DNA of 64,000 nt from Anaspis maculata (taxonomy: Eukaryota > Arthropoda > Insecta > Coleoptera > Scraptiidae). The DNA lies in assembly GCA_949128115.1 (NCBI GenBank), contig OX421964.1, positions 19,306,892 to 19,370,891 of the forward strand, read 5' to 3'. The notes under the pieces are model-generated. The model was given only the letters and a program-made list of their open reading frames with translations. It made no database searches and was not told the origin of the DNA. The translations under genes were made by a program, and so were the position numbers. This document shows positions 31,960-44,645 of the stretch, piece after piece (position 1 is the first letter of the stretch; each line of letters starts with the position of its first letter).

Positions 31960-34861
31960 TGAAACGACCCCAGCTATCGTCTTGATCCCTGAATGGGTAG
32001 GCAACCCATTATACTGGCATTTAATTCAACTTATTTGAATTAAATCACTTTTCCCGCTTTTGGAACCGCTTGGCCGATGATCCTCTAGTATCAGGACGAC
32101 ATCCCGTTGTGCCTCTCTTCTTGTTGTTCGATTATAGAGTTCTCGAGATTGTTGAGACAGGTCTGACTACAAGTTTGAACGCAATAAGACACAATATAAA
32201 ATTTTAACGTAACATCAATCTATTGACTTCTATGTACAATTCAAAATGTTTAAATAATGGCTCGCTCCTATACCTAGTCCTACCTTCACATCGCAGGCTA
32301 AATTATCTAAAAGATCTAACCTATTACCGAAGAGGTAACTTTCCCCTAATTATTTCAGACGTCCCAACACCCCAACCCTCCGACGAACACCTGACTCTAC
32401 ACCTTGACCGACATTTAATTCTGACTGGCTTTCGCGGTTCAAAGTTCCTTCCGTGGTTAAATCAGATCCAACATTTACGTTAGTGTTAGAGGTTATGTTA
32501 GGGTTAGGCCCGGCTTCAAGACACTCAAAAGAGAAGAGTGACTTCGACCACGAATGCAATCTAAGATTTGTGGGCCGGTGTGTGCGGTGGCCCCCTTTTT
32601 GTGGAGCCTCTTTTCAAAGGCTAACGCTCTTTTTGGGCTATGGTTCTCTTTTGCCCGTTTGGAAGGGATTGGATATGGCTGGCCTTTGTGGAGGCTTTAA
32701 ACCTGTTTTCGCCGTGAATTGCCCCCAACGCTCAGAAAGATTCCCATGATCGAAAGTGCCTATAACCGGAAATGTTGAACCAAATTTCGCCCTTCCAAAA
32801 ACTTTCGAACACGCGAAACAATTACTCAAGTCAAGGTACTAATTTAATGTGAAGAACGTTTTGAGCACGCCCCGTATACGCGCTAGTTCGTTGTTGTTTA
32901 GCAATTTGTGAGAGAAGGCCGCAGCCAGGAAAAACAAAACGCAGAGAATAGACTACACAGGGTGTTCGTCGAAAAGCCGATGCGGAGAGGCGTCGAAATA
33001 ATCTTTGCCCTAACACGAAGTAATCGCCGTCTACACTATTCCTGATCGAGCCCTAATAACAATTCATTTTTACAAAGTCCCTATTTAAACGATGGCGTCG
33101 TTGGGGACCGGATTGAATTCATCAGTTTCGAATAAGAACGTTTCCATTCCCGGGACAATTCTACATGGAAATATCAGGAACTGTCGTGGCGCTAAAACAA
33201 AATTATTAGTTTCAAGGAGGGGGGGGGGGGTGTCCATCAATCCGATCAACAATTGCGACTCTACGGCAGGGTCCGAACCCCGATCTCAACGCGATTCTAT
33301 TTTATTTCAATTACTTGATTTTTCACGTAGTTCCCAAAATTGACATTTTCCGAATAACTAGGAGCTTCAGAAACGCAGAGGAAGCTCACCCGCGAGTCTC
33401 CAGATCTAACCCACTAGGTCCGGTGCTCTGAGTACCGCAGTCACAAAGCCCAGTCCAGAGGGCCCAAGAGCGCGAATACCTTTCTATGAAGGTATCCATC
33501 AAAGGACGAGGCTTGCCAGTGGCTGTACCTGACGGCAGACAGTAGCGCAGATACCAGCACGTGCAGACAGATTCAGAACGCACGCGTGAGCTCCATCATA
33601 CATTTTTCCGACAAAGCCTAACCGTAAGCAACTATCCCAACTCACCAAGACTAACCTCCCGCTCGTCGAGGTCATCACTCCGCCACACGAGATACCGAAA
33701 CGAGAGACCTCATTTCTATCGGGCCTGGTTCATTTAGGGGTTTTAACTCGACATCCTCGAGGTGGGCTAGAACTCACCGTGGAGGGAACGCGACTCAGCA
33801 TCCTGGAGGGGGTTCGAAATACTTCGTCAACGGGTCCCAACTCTACGACTTGGAGAAGGGTCGAAACTCAACACCGGAAGGGCCTTGGCACATCGACCTG
33901 GCAAAAGGGCTGGAGCTCGTCGTCGGAGGGCTCTGACTCGACACCTGGAGGCGGATCAAGACTCAACGTCCAAGGGCTCTGACACGACATCCTAGAGACG
34001 GGTTGCAACTCAACGGGGGAAGCAACTCATCAGTCTCTCGGAGGGTCAAAACTCAACCTGGAGGGTTCTCGACTCAGCGTGCCCCCAAGGGGACCAAAAC
34101 ACGACTCCGAAGGGTTCCAACTCGGCTTTCTCCAGGGGGCCTTTGAGACACATCAGCCGGGGGAAATCGACTCGTCATTTTCCAAGTGGGCTGGGACTCA
34201 TCATTGGGGCTTCGACGCTTCGGCCTCCAGGAGGGTCGCGACGCAACATAAACGGGTTCTAACTCAGCTTCCTCGAAGGGGACTAAAACTCTTCGCTAAC
34301 AGGCCCGCAGAAGCACTCGGCAGCGGACGTGACAAGTCGGGAGCGGACGGCAGCCCAGGAGGATTGGTCCAGGTACCACGGTCAATCTCCGGCGATATCC
34401 TCCATTCCCAGCAGTTCGAAATATTTTATTGCATCCAAAACGATCGCGAACGGTGTATAGACAGCTCAGGTAATCCGAGAAGCCGCTGAAGAATGCGACC
34501 GGCGGTGCTAACACGTGTAAATCGGATGGTGGCGGGCAGCGGGCAGCGGGCGGTGGCACGGCGCGTCAACACAGTGGGAGTACGGCAGCAACTAGCTGAG
34601 TCAATGTGCGGGTGCTTTACTTCATATGCACCAATTCACCATTTCGTCGGACATCAAGCAGGAACGGTTGTTGAATCTCGATGATGGGCCAGTAAATTAT
34701 GTTATAGAGCTTCGCGGGATTTACACGAATGAATTAAATAGCTAGCGACATCTTTTAATGATGCCTTGACTCTGAATATTCACATTATCATACCTCGATT
34801 TCACGGCTTTGAATTATTTTCCTCCGGATTATTTTCGGCCCGCCAAAAGCGGGTGGCTTCA
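31960..34861 (+). repeat. Right 2902-bp terminal repeat
   Basis: Second copy, offset by exactly 3661 bases from the left copy with no indel seen. It contains the same G run (about 33217) and the same degenerate tandem array (33731..34301). Its right border CTTCA is followed by CAAT, matching the base tetramer before the left repeat. Confidence 0.8.
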
Positions 34862-35117
34862 CAATTTTGACAACCGAGGAGAAAACTATTTCTATTTCGC
34901 AAAAATGATGCAAACAGGGAGAACTGAAACGTTCACGTTTGAAAGGACGGGGTTAAGTGCAACTCAAAGTGCAGAAGTATGTGAGTCTCCCAAGTGGTGC
35001 CATCTATCGAAGGCATTCCGCAGATGCCATATTCCGAAGGCATTTGTTTTTATTTAAATGCAAAGGTGCCCGTTTTTTGGCACAAAAAGGCGCAATTATT
35101 TGCGTGTTTGTTGTCTT

Positions 35118-35262
35118 TATGGCGCGATGTGACGGAGAAAAAGTGTCGGCCCTGACCGGGACTCCAACCCGGGTGTTCCATTTGCCGGATGGATACTCTA
35201 ACCACTAAGCTATCGGGGGAGACAACAGTCCCTCCGTCACATGCCCATATGAGAGCCGCCAC
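35118..35262 (-). mobile_element. tRNA-derived SINE-like repeat, copy 2
   Basis: Minus-strand copy of the 27083..27226 repeat. On that strand it shows the same GCTTAGTGG A-box region, the CCGGCAA loop and a B-box-like GGGTTGGAGTCCC, in which one base differs from the consensus and would weaken pol III initiation. The same flanking sequence on both sides of the tRNA-like core confirms it is a dispersed repeat. Confidence 0.6.
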
Positions 35263-35867
35263 ATCTTCATCCTACTATTTCATTGCAGAATACCAAAAGA
35301 ACACAAGAAACGGTTGATGCAAGCTTTTAAAATAAGCAAACAAGAAGCTGAACTGCCGACAGCAAGAGTCCTATGCGTAAACTCAACACATCTCAGTTAA
35401 CAATTTTTGGTACGGAATACCGTCCCTTTGATCAAATTACCAAAACCTATGAACATTATGTAGGTACTAAGTGCTGCGCTGCAAGAAAACAAAACGAAAT
35501 CTCTGCAGCGATTGGAAAAATGTCATTTTCACACTCAGCCTAAACTTTATATTGTCATGTCATGCCGCGATCAGAGGAAAGTCGTTATTTCATTCATGAC
35601 GGTCAATATTAATTGTGAGAAATGGAAGTTTCTTATTATAATGACCATGTCGGCCTTCTCTAGGGGGGCATTGCATTTTACGGTATCGTAAGTCCAGTTT
35701 GAGTACTGGTCAATGGATTGAGTAGGTACATGAACTGCAATTTTTTTTTTTAAACTGCGAGAGTTCTGTTCCCATTTCAATCCAGAAAAACGTAACAATG
35801 GCTGTTGATGACAGTCATTTTTATTTCAAGGTTTTTTTCAGGTACAACCAGCATTTTAGGTATTGAT
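35263..35867. other. Upstream region of gene B
   Basis: No coding region or repeat was recognised. AT-rich sequence leads to a TATAAA at 35868..35873, 97 bases before the start codon of gene B. Confidence 0.4.
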
Positions 35868-35873
35868 TATAAA
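35868..35873 (+). promoter_or_regulatory. Candidate TATA box of lipase gene B
   Basis: TATAAA lies 97 bases upstream of the gene B start codon. Between it and the ATG is a block (GAACTTGATTTTTGACGCTAG) that is conserved before the start codons of genes C and D. That marks a shared proximal promoter or 5' leader. Confidence 0.4.
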
Positions 35874-35969
35874 TGCTAATAGTTATTCCGGTTTTGAATT
35901 AATATTAGAACTTGATTTTTGACGCTAGATTCAAGTGCATACTTATTGTGTAGCGAAGTAGTGAATGAG

Positions 35970-38900
35970 ATGCTGACGATAAAGCTAGTTCTACTGCTTA
36001 ATTTCTTCCATTGGGGTGCACCAGCCCTCGATAACAATGTCTGCAAAAGTATCGAAGATTACGCCACATTGTCGACCAATCCTAATTGTTTTTACAACCC
36101 TGATATGATTCTTGGCACCGTAAGTGGAATTATATATTTGTATTGAACCCTCGATTGAACCAGAATAGCTACTACCCGGTATCTGCAATGCAGGCCACGG
36201 AGCTAAGGGATGGTCTAGGTTGGTCATGCTCAGGCTCATCCAAAAATTTTGTGCTCACCCAGGTGCCCACCCAGAGCATTCCAACATTTTTATGCCGACG
36301 ACAGTCACAAAGATAAATGAATAAAATGAAGGAATAAGCTGGAAAAAACAACTTCCGAGCGTCAAGTCACCAAGTTGTGTGCATGATTATGTATACAGGG
36401 TGTTTCAACGGAAACGAGCCACCCTGAATTTTTTGCTGGTGAAATTTGAAAAATTCCGTGAGACCCGTTGATTCTTGTTTAGAGGGGGATATCCGAAGCA
36501 TACATTAGCAAAAGTCTATCTTCAACTCCTTCACCTCCACCCACCGCAACTTCAAAATTTCAAAACACAACACCTACCTTGCGATATATCAAATTGGAGA
36601 GAATTGGGTTCTCCTTCTGGAAAAAGTATTTTTCAAATTTTTAATCCCACCCCTCTTTTTCCAAAATTTTTCTCCAGTGTCCAATTTAATGTTCTCGACT
36701 CCTAATTGTTCTTCAATTTAGTCAGTTCCATCCTAAATAGCATCGAAGAAGAGATTTTTTTGTGGAAAAAGTACTACTCCAAATTCACCCCTTTGCTCTC
36801 CCCCACCCCCAACTTTACCTTGACACCACCTACCTTGTGATATATCGGATTGAAGGGAATTAAATTCTCTCTCTGTGAAGACATTTTCTTCAGTTTTCAA
36901 CCCCTCCTCCAATTAATTGGACATTCGGAGTAATTTAGGAGGGGAAGGAGAATTTTAAAATTTTGAAAATATTTTTTTCGGAGAAAGAACTCAGATATCT
37001 TCAATTTGATATATCACAAAGTAGGTAGTGTCATTTCAGGTTTTGAAGTTGTGGTTGGGGAAGCGAAGGGGTGAATTTGGGCTGCCTTTTTTCCCCAGAA
37101 CATTTTCTCTCTCTATCTGTGCAGGATGACGTTGACTGCATTGAAGAGAGTTGAGAGGTCAAGAATATCAAATTGGATATTCAGAGAATTTTAGGAAGAA
37201 GGGGAGTGGAGTTGAAAAATTCAGAGGTATTTTTTCAAAAAGAGATTCAATTTTTCTTCAACTTGATATATCGCAAAGTAGGTAGTGTTATTTGAAATTC
37301 CGAAATCGGGGTGGGTAGAGGTGAAGGGGTTGAAGATAGAAATTTGTCAATGTATGCTTTAGATGTCCTTCTTAAAACCAAAATCGACGGGTCTCGGGAA
37401 ATTTTCTAAATTTCATCTGGCAAAACCCTATTCAGGGTGGCTCGTTTATAAAGGATATTTTCGCGAATATTTTGGTAAATTTGGGAAGAAAAAAGTTGTT
37501 GAAGTCGATGATGATGTTCGGGGAACAAATATTGCTTTGACGTCTCGCTTTACCATAACCGGAAGTTTCGGGAACAGGAAAATTGTCATGTTAAGTGAAT
37601 CAACTTTTCAACACTCAAATCTCAGACACAATAATTATCGGTGGCAAGTCAAATTATTGCAGCCCATTCGACTTAGGTTGAAGAGAATGGAAATTATCTG
37701 GTAGATCAGATTTCTAAAAAAGATAAATATCTCGATGAATAAGTAGGTACCTACAATTATAGGTGATAAAAAAAATATATCAGTACCTATCCACTTGAAA
37801 ATACTCACCTGGGAAATTTAAAACAAATAATCTTTGATACGCTTTGATACAAAAATTTTCTTGGTAGAAAATAGGAAAATATCAATTGAGATTCATGTTC
37901 ACAGTATCATTGGGTAGTATTAATAAAAAATAAGCATAAGCATTTGCTTGGATTTCATAGGCGTTGCTAGGGAAAGTCTGCTTAGCAACTCCTCAAAAAT
38001 CTAAGCAAATGCTTATGCTTATTTTTTACTAATACTACCCATTATTAGGATTATTATCATTTATTCAAAAAATTTCGCCTAGGGCGCTATTATCCTATTG
38101 TGTCCAACTGCCCAACATCGGTTTATTGTGCCCAGATCTGGTCCACCTGACATTGAAAGTCTAGCTCTGTGCCTGCTGCAATGTCTCAAAAATGTCAAAT
38201 TCTGGCGGTAGTCCTGTAGGTACAACACGTAATCTCCGACGGACAGTAAGAAACTTTTATTTTCGACGTTATGGAGGGTCAAAGGGTCGGTACTGATTTG
38301 GTCTCTTCTGATTTTGTTGTTCCAAGATGGAAATTATAAAGGAATGTAGGTATATGACGGTACAATAAGTGAAAAACCTGTCTTCCAAACCCATCAGTGA
38401 GTCATCGCTAACTGTTCTTTATCATGAACTTCACGGATTATTCTTCCTCAAAAAAGCCTGTGAATGAGTTCTTTATCCCTTGAACTGATGTGAACCAAAG
38501 GATCACATGATTTTGTTCCAAAGCATGTTTTTGAACAAAACTATGAATCTAGCCATCCATCTTCCAGCCGGAGCTGATTAAAAAGTACACGGGACGTCAA
38601 GAGACTTACGATGTCACCACTGAGGATGGATACATTTTGCAAGTGTTCCGAATGCCGAGGAAGGATCCAAAAGGTGTGATTTTGTTGCAACACCCTATGT
38701 TTGCGACCTCCAAATGCTATGTTGTGCAAGGAAATCAATCAACAGGTAGGTTCTCAAGCCATTTTCCTATATTGTATCACTTATAATCGGCCTGTTTCTA
38801 TAAGGAAATGGGGGTCCATGACACTCAACCACAGGCAAATCGAAACGGAAAAATAGGCACGATCACTCAAAATGCCGTGTGGAATGATAATCTAGAATAA

Positions 38901-41900
38901 AATTTGCGGATCATCCAGCAATTTTTGCAAAACGAAATAAAGAAGGAACAACGCGTTCAAAGAACAGTGTAAGTCTCTGGATGTTGTTGTATTGTTGGTT
39001 GCCCACATCACTTATATGGAAAACTAGAGCACGTACGGGGAACAGTGATTGATGATTCACCATAAAACAATATTGCAGCTCCGCAAAGAAGAGCAGTACG
39101 ACGTAAACAATTCAACTGCAAAGAAACTATAAGTGTGATCGTAATTTGCCCCTCGGCCGGGACTAATCATCGTAAGTAGAAGGCAACAGAGTTTGTTACG
39201 TGGTTGTTAAAAGTGTTTACAATGTAGCTGTTAAGTGTCATAGATTCGTGAATGGTTATTGGTTATGGTAATCACCGTGCTCACGATGAAATTGCTAGGG
39301 CAACGGGCCTTCCTAATGGCTTTCGCCATAGCAATTTGATAATAAGCACGGTGATCACCATAACCATTCCCTTGTAGAATCAGGCCGATTATATTGCTCC
39401 TAAAATCGCCATATTTCACTGAATTGCTGTCACTAAAACAGCAAGGCAAGTTGAATGACGATCCGTTAGTGATCATTAAGCTGTCTACTGTGTCCAGGGT
39501 ATAAGTCAGCAAAATGTTTCAGCCTCTTTTCTGTGGCAAGAAGGATACGACGTGTGGATGGGCAATCAACGTGGAACCAAATACGGTTTGAGACATGTCA
39601 ATCTGACAGCAAACGATCTCAAGTTCTGGGATTTCAGGTTGCTATTTCTGAGACACTTTGGATCAGACTTCTTGATTTAAGTTGAACAGAGATAAATCCA
39701 AGCTCACCTGCTTCATTATTTCTTCTAGTTTCGACGAAACTGGATATTACGACACACCGGCTATTGTCGATCTAGTTCGGAGCAAAACCAAATCCAAAAT
39801 AATCTACATCGGACATTCCATGGGCACTACAAACGGATTAATCTACGCCTCGCGTCGTCCTGACGAAGCAAAACGTTCAGTTGAACGCTTCATTTTTGTT
39901 TCGGTGTCAGCTTACTACAAATACGGAAATTCTGCCATTCTAGCATTAGGCAGATTTGAACCACTCCTAGAGGTAAGTAAAGGTGTACTGGTACTCAACT
40001 CCTTCTGTCCCTTGCAAGCTCCAAACCGTTCTGCGGTCGCCTGGCAAGTAAGAAAACGATGATAAATTTGACAGTTCTTTCAACTTTCATCAATATGAGG
40101 TGTCCCAAAATGACATAAATAAAAAAACAGTGAATATCATAAATTTTCTAATTTTTCCCCGAAAAGGTTCAGGAATTTTGAATGAAGGCTTTCTTTCGGG
40201 AGGATAATTATATCGAACATATATTTAGCGGGACCACAGACTAGCTAAACTTTATATTCTTGAAACGACTCCGGTAATCAGTAATCACTCCCTGAAATAA
40301 TCCTCAATCATTATGGAACAGAATCCCTGTCTGCAAATTTCGAAATTGAATAATTATTATAATGGTGACATTTTCAGCAACTTGCTCCAGTATTCGGAAT
40401 ACGAAAGGCATTTCCAGACAACCTTGCGTTTTGGTCACGGATCTCCCAACAAGTTATTAGAGCGAACCCGTTTATGGTGGCAATAACAAATACATTGACA
40501 GTTGCTCTTCTGGGAGGTGACGAGTCTGAAGCTGACCCTGTAAGTACTCCTTATTGAGTAAGTATCATCTACAAGGTCCGCGAAATGAAAAGAGGTCCTT
40601 TCAGAACTATGGGGATCAATTAATTGGTCATAGGTCATACATCTGTCACAAAAAAACTCGCAAAAAAAGTTATACAGAGGGTCTCCCAGAACTCGCGGTC
40701 GCGAGTCAAAGGCAGTTTAGGGTATTGGTTCCATTGTATTCAAAAAATAAAGTTGTAGTAAATCAGTCTTCTCCACTTGTTTTTTATATCATTTACTCGA
40801 GTTTCGGCTAATTAAATATATAAAGCCATTTTCAAAAATAATGTGACATAGCATAGAACTTTATGTCTAAGTAATGATGTAACAATGAAGAATAGACGTA
40901 ACAGTGGAGAAGACTGATTTACTACAACTTTATATTATACAACTCCATTTTGAGTACTATGGATCCCTTTATCAATTTTATTCAAAAAATGTTTGAAATA
41001 AATTTCGGTTTCTATTTTTGAGAAAATGGGGTCAAATGGTGGAGCTTTGTCTCCTCTCATTTTTAGATATCATCTGATGAGATTTAGTCATCAGATAATA
41101 ATCGCGTAATCCTTCCATCTTTTAACCCGCCATATATTTCAAAATGAATGTCATTATTTCTTTTGAATATTTCTCACGTGTTCTTGAGTTGATTCCTCGG
41201 TGGATTCCATATACTGCTGTGGAGTCTTGATGCCATGCTTTTGAAACATAGATGCATCTTGTAACTTTGAAAAATTCCTTGAACTGCCTGAGCTACTCTT
41301 CAACCTTCAACTTTTATAGAAGCGTTGCTTGCTGCTTGTCATTTCGTGGACACCTGGGTGTATCTCTTTGCTAAACTTGTGTGATAGGCTTTTCTTTGGG
41401 CATTTACCAAAAAGCACACTCTAATAAGCAGACAACCAGTTATACAGTTTGGCTCCCGATATTTTTTCTGAAAAAGCGATAAATAACTAATTTCTTCACA
41501 GCATTCCTTTCAAACATGGCCGTTTCAGTGCTTTCATTTGGGCATCACTTTTGCAAAAAATGTGTTTCCTCTTTGCATAAGGAAAACGCAAAGTTTGCAA
41601 TTCTTCAAATTCTCCTCGATTCGTGCGAAAAAAAAATTTCATGCAGCCCTGATTCTGAAACATGAAGAAGTTAGAAGTTGTTACAAAGTTGTCAACAATT
41701 GGGTTCGTATCTTGCTTTTACAGAAAAAATGGCGAAAGCCACATGACTGTATAACTGGTTGCCTGCTCACCGATGATTGCTCTTGAACGATAGCACGGGC
41801 GAGGAGGTGAAAGATGACTAATATCTCTCTTTGCAGACTTTGATGGGACCGGATGCAGGTTTGAGTTATGATAATGTCTCCTGGAAACTAGCGCGTCATT

Positions 41901-42909
41901 TTTTGCAACTGTTTCGTGTCAGAGATCGATTTCAGATGTTCGATTACGGCCCTGTGGAAAACCAGAGGAGATACGGAACCAGGATACCGCCGGAAAATCC
42001 GATCGAGAACATCAAAGTGCCGATTCATTTGATTACCAGTGCGAACGATAGGCTCACCACGGTGAAGGTAGGGGAGGGTAGCCTCATAGCCGGTTTTGAC
42101 GACACCAAATTAAATTCATGTTTGAATTCAGCACTATCCCAGAGTGACAGAGTCACTCGGTGTGTCTTCTTGAGCATACATATCAGCAAAATAAATTTTG
42201 GGTTCAAGATGGCACCATAATAGATATCAATTTATTCCCAAAATTGTTGTCCACAGAGCACCTATCTGGTACTCTGGCTATCGCACAGGAAAATGGTATA
42301 ATTATATGAGTCAATTTGGGTCCAAATGAGAGACGGTCTTTCGCAGAGAACGGTAGGGAGGGTCATCAGATCACTAAAGCATGCTGTAGCACAATAAAAC
42401 CAGCTGGAATTAAAAACGCCAAGAAGTACACTCTGATGTGTACAGGAAAAAATATGATAAAAAAATAATAGAAAGGTGATAACCTGATAATTAAACTATG
42501 TCCTATTAATAATTTTTTATACCAACTGGTTGATGACTTGGTGAATTGTTGATGTCATTCACAAAGAGCACTTCACAGCGCAGTTGTGTGAACAATCGGC
42601 CGACCATCGCATTTATCATGTATTTCACGCTGAATGCCGCCTACTGAGGCTCGCACATGAAGAAAAACTGAAAATTCTCCCTATTTTTTCCCGCTTACTT
42701 ATATAATATACAATTCTGATGATTATCCCCATTCTTGTCATTTCTAGGATGCAGAGTTGCTGTTCAGCAAATTGCCAGAGGAAGCCAAGTCGGAGAATGG
42801 TTTTGGACTGAGGTTACCCGAGCTGAGTCATATCGGGATACAGACTGCCAGGCACAGAGTGGACGTCTTCGTTAATAACTTGATGGATTTCTTGAATGAA
42901 ATACGATAA
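35970..42909 (+). CDS. Acid lipase B (lipase 3-like), seven exons, 413 aa
   Basis: Exons: 35970..36119, 38568..38745, 39523..39637, 39729..39972, 40378..40539, 41837..42067, 42748..42909 (TAA). Junctions are GT-AG with phases 0,1,2,0,0,0, the same as A, C and D. The product begins with a short hydrophobic signal (MLTIKLVLLLNFF) followed by NNVCKSIEDY. Exon 2 has TEDGYIL and LLQHP. Exon 3 has GYDVWMGNQRGT. Exon 4 has GHSMGTT (Ser178). Exon 6 has FQMFDYGPVEN and Asp354. Exon 7 has LSHIGI with His388. An N-Q-S glycosylation sequon sits at about residue 106. The predicted role is secreted or lysosomal hydrolysis of neutral lipids. The start was chosen because the same ATG position is shared with C and D. 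Introns 1, 2 and 5 carry inverted-repeat insertions that gene C lacks. Confidence 0.9.
36412..37447. mobile_element. Foldback element in gene B intron 1
   Basis: AAACGAGCCACCCTGAA at the left is matched by TTCAGGGTGGCTCGTTT at the right. Arms continue through AGACCCGT, GCATACATT and GATATATC..AAAGTAGGTAG-type blocks. Several internal copies of a CACCTACCTT..GATATATC block make the interior repetitive. TATACAGGGTG lies just outside the left end (36393..36403). No coding region was seen. Confidence 0.65.
37912..38040. mobile_element. 129-bp MITE with ATT target duplication
   Basis: Inverted repeats of about 44 bp beginning GGGTAGTATTA form an almost complete hairpin. ATT flanks both sides (37909-37911 and 38041-38043). 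The 3-bp duplication and GGG-type terminus suggest a PIF/Harbinger-like (Tourist) MITE, which is an inference. It lies in gene B intron 1. Confidence 0.7.
38782..39393. mobile_element. Inverted-repeat element in gene B intron 2, absent from gene C
   Basis: Termini TATAATCGGCCTG and CAGGCCGATTATA bound 612 bases. Near the right end an internal hairpin (39249..39369) carries GGTTATGGT and CACCGTGC in both arms. The corresponding intron of gene C (49357..49460) is only 104 bases and reads ATATTGTTCCTAAAATC, where gene B resumes ATATTGCTCCTAAAATC after the element. Gene C therefore preserves the empty site. Confidence 0.7.
40748..40932. mobile_element. Small inverted-repeat element in gene B intron 5
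   Basis: TAAAGTTGTAGTAAATCAGT and its complement bound about 185 bases, with stem homology continuing through CTTCTCCACT. The loop is AT-rich. No coding region; MITE-like. Confidence 0.55.
41427..41767. mobile_element. 341-bp MITE with AACCAGTTATACAG ends, gene B intron 5
   Basis: Starts AGCAGACAACCAGTTATACA and ends with a near-complement (GACTGTATAACTGGTTGCCTGCT). Related ends occur at 27254 and at about 61480. Gene C intron 5 shares the flanks (GGACACC..GTGTATCTCT and AATAGCACG) without the insert, so this element entered gene B after the B/C duplication. Confidence 0.65.
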
Positions 42910-43461
42910 ACTGAAAAATGTACCTGAAGCTGTGGAAGTGTTAATGATATTCTATAATGTTAGCTTATGCTATAATAATGTTATGTTGTACCTGAATCAA
43001 GGTTGAGAAGAGTTTCATTATTTATCATTTTCGAGATTATTTTTATCATTTGAAAAACTTTGATTTTTACTTCCCCGCGGCAGACATGACGACGATTGTT
43101 TTCCACTTCTCATCCATTTAGGTACTTATTGGAAAAATGAAGAGTGCGATCATCGCAAAAAAAATCAGAATTTCAATTCGTTTTTTTGAACTCTCCGTGT
43201 GCTAAAACATCGAGATCTGGTGGATAAAATCTTCGTCATGTCTGTTGTGGGACTTCTCATCGTAGCGTCCTTCCTGGGGCCCTATTTCTGGAACCTGGAA
43301 CCGCAGGGAACGATTCCTCATGCGATGTTGCCTAAGTGACAGCCAATCACAGCCCTGGTTCCCTGGCGATTTCGCTGTGGACTAATCCAGCCAGTTATCT
43401 TATCTTATTTCCATCAAATTGTGAAATCAAATCAATCGTCTTCGAGACTAATTTTTCCAAC
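42910..43461. other. 3' flank of gene B, no gene
   Basis: No canonical AATAAA occurs close to the stop codon of gene B. A short GC-richer stretch near 43250..43340 has no recognisable coding content. Confidence 0.4.
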
Positions 43462-44304
43462 TGTGGCAGCTGTGATCAACTGGCATCAACTATTTTTGGA
43501 CAAGAAACGAGACAAGAAACTTTCTCCCAAGGCTCCTCGCTAGGCTCATAGGCCCATATACTAAATTACATCAAAATCTTTCAAATATTTCTTAAGATAA
43601 TAAGATACAATGAATTCACCGAGAAATATCCACAATACAAAATTCGTCGTTTATTTTAAAAAATCATATCTAAAGAATGAATCGTTTTTTAGAGCAGATT
43701 TTTGTCCCAAACGCTCTTTCAAAATGTACCCTAATTATGAACTCCCAGATGTATACACAATTTTCCATTATTTATGGTACCCCGCCGCGGTCTGACATTT
43801 TTGTGTCATTCTTTAGAAAATATATTTTCCACAATAATTATTTTCCCAGTTGTGGAGGCCGTACACAGTGCGCCTGAACCTTGAATAAGTTTTATGAAAA
43901 TGACACCAAAAACGGGCTTCGGATCTTTGTAGCCGAACATTAGGGGAACTGAAATCAAGTTAAAACAAAATCGTACCAGATCCTCAACTCAAATAATATC
44001 AAATTTTAGATTCAGTTTACGTCAGAAGTGAAATACTTCAACTTTTTTCATTATTGGATCACAGTTTATGAGTTTTAGTAAGCAACATCAACTTCTATCA
44101 GTACAGTAAAACTGTAAAAAGTATAAAACCATCAAATATTCAACCGAAAAACATACTACGTAGATTAAAAAATAATTATTCAACTTCGAAAAAATCATAG
44201 TGTCACCCTACAAAATTTTGCGCCTTTTTAAATTCAGGAAATCCTGGTTTGCTGCATACCTTCTGAATTCTGTACGAACTATTCAATAGCTCAATTCTTC
44301 AGCT

Positions 44305-44440
44305 ATCCTGGCGATAGATCCGTGGGCTTTGTCTCTGGCTTCAAACCAAGAGGTCCGGAGTTCAAATCCCGCCGGAGCCGGTGGCTTTTCTCTATGCGCC
44401 CTCTAAAACTTTGGCGTGTACTAACCAAGCGGTCACGTTG
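44305..44440 (+). mobile_element. tRNA-like SINE relic
   Basis: A tRNA-like stretch has a CTCTGG/CCAAGAG anticodon-like stem with loop CTTCAAA and a B-box-like GAGTTCAAATCCC. It is followed by about 60 bases ending in an A-rich run near 44443. Acceptor pairing is weak. I read it as a SINE rather than a tRNA gene. Only one copy is seen in this window. Confidence 0.4.
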
Positions 44441-44645
44441 AGAAAAAAAAGGTAAAACGGAGGAAGTCACCGAAAAAAGAGCGCTAATAAGCTAGTACTT
44501 GATGCGCCCCTCAACACCTAATATAAAAAAATTATAGCTACAAGTCCGTATTGTAAAATATGTAAATGAAAATCCAAGATTTTTCTTGCTTGTATTAGTC
44601 GAAAATTATTGGCCAAGGATACCTACTAATTATAATTGTATGTTC

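Larger units (their letters stand above)
28299..34861 (+). mobile_element. Composite element: two 2902-bp direct repeats around a 759-bp centre
   Basis: Repeats 28299..31200 and 31960..34861 are the same length and differ at only about four visible positions (near 28477, 29030, 30758 and 30797 in the left copy). Each begins TGAAAC and ends CTTCA. The whole is flanked by CAAT (28295-28298 and 34862-34865), while the inner edges carry GTCT and CCAC. This pattern fits a retroelement with TG..CA long terminal repeats and a 4-bp target duplication, similar to large non-autonomous LTR elements. No gag, protease, RT or integrase, no obvious primer-binding site and no purine tract are seen. A tandem duplication of a 3661-bp unit is the alternative. 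The near identity indicates a recent event. Confidence 0.65.

Noticed and set aside
28299..34861. Simple segmental tandem duplication of 3661 bases
   Set aside because: Not excluded, but TG..CA ends, matching CAAT only at the outer edges and an older dispersed copy upstream favour a mobile element.
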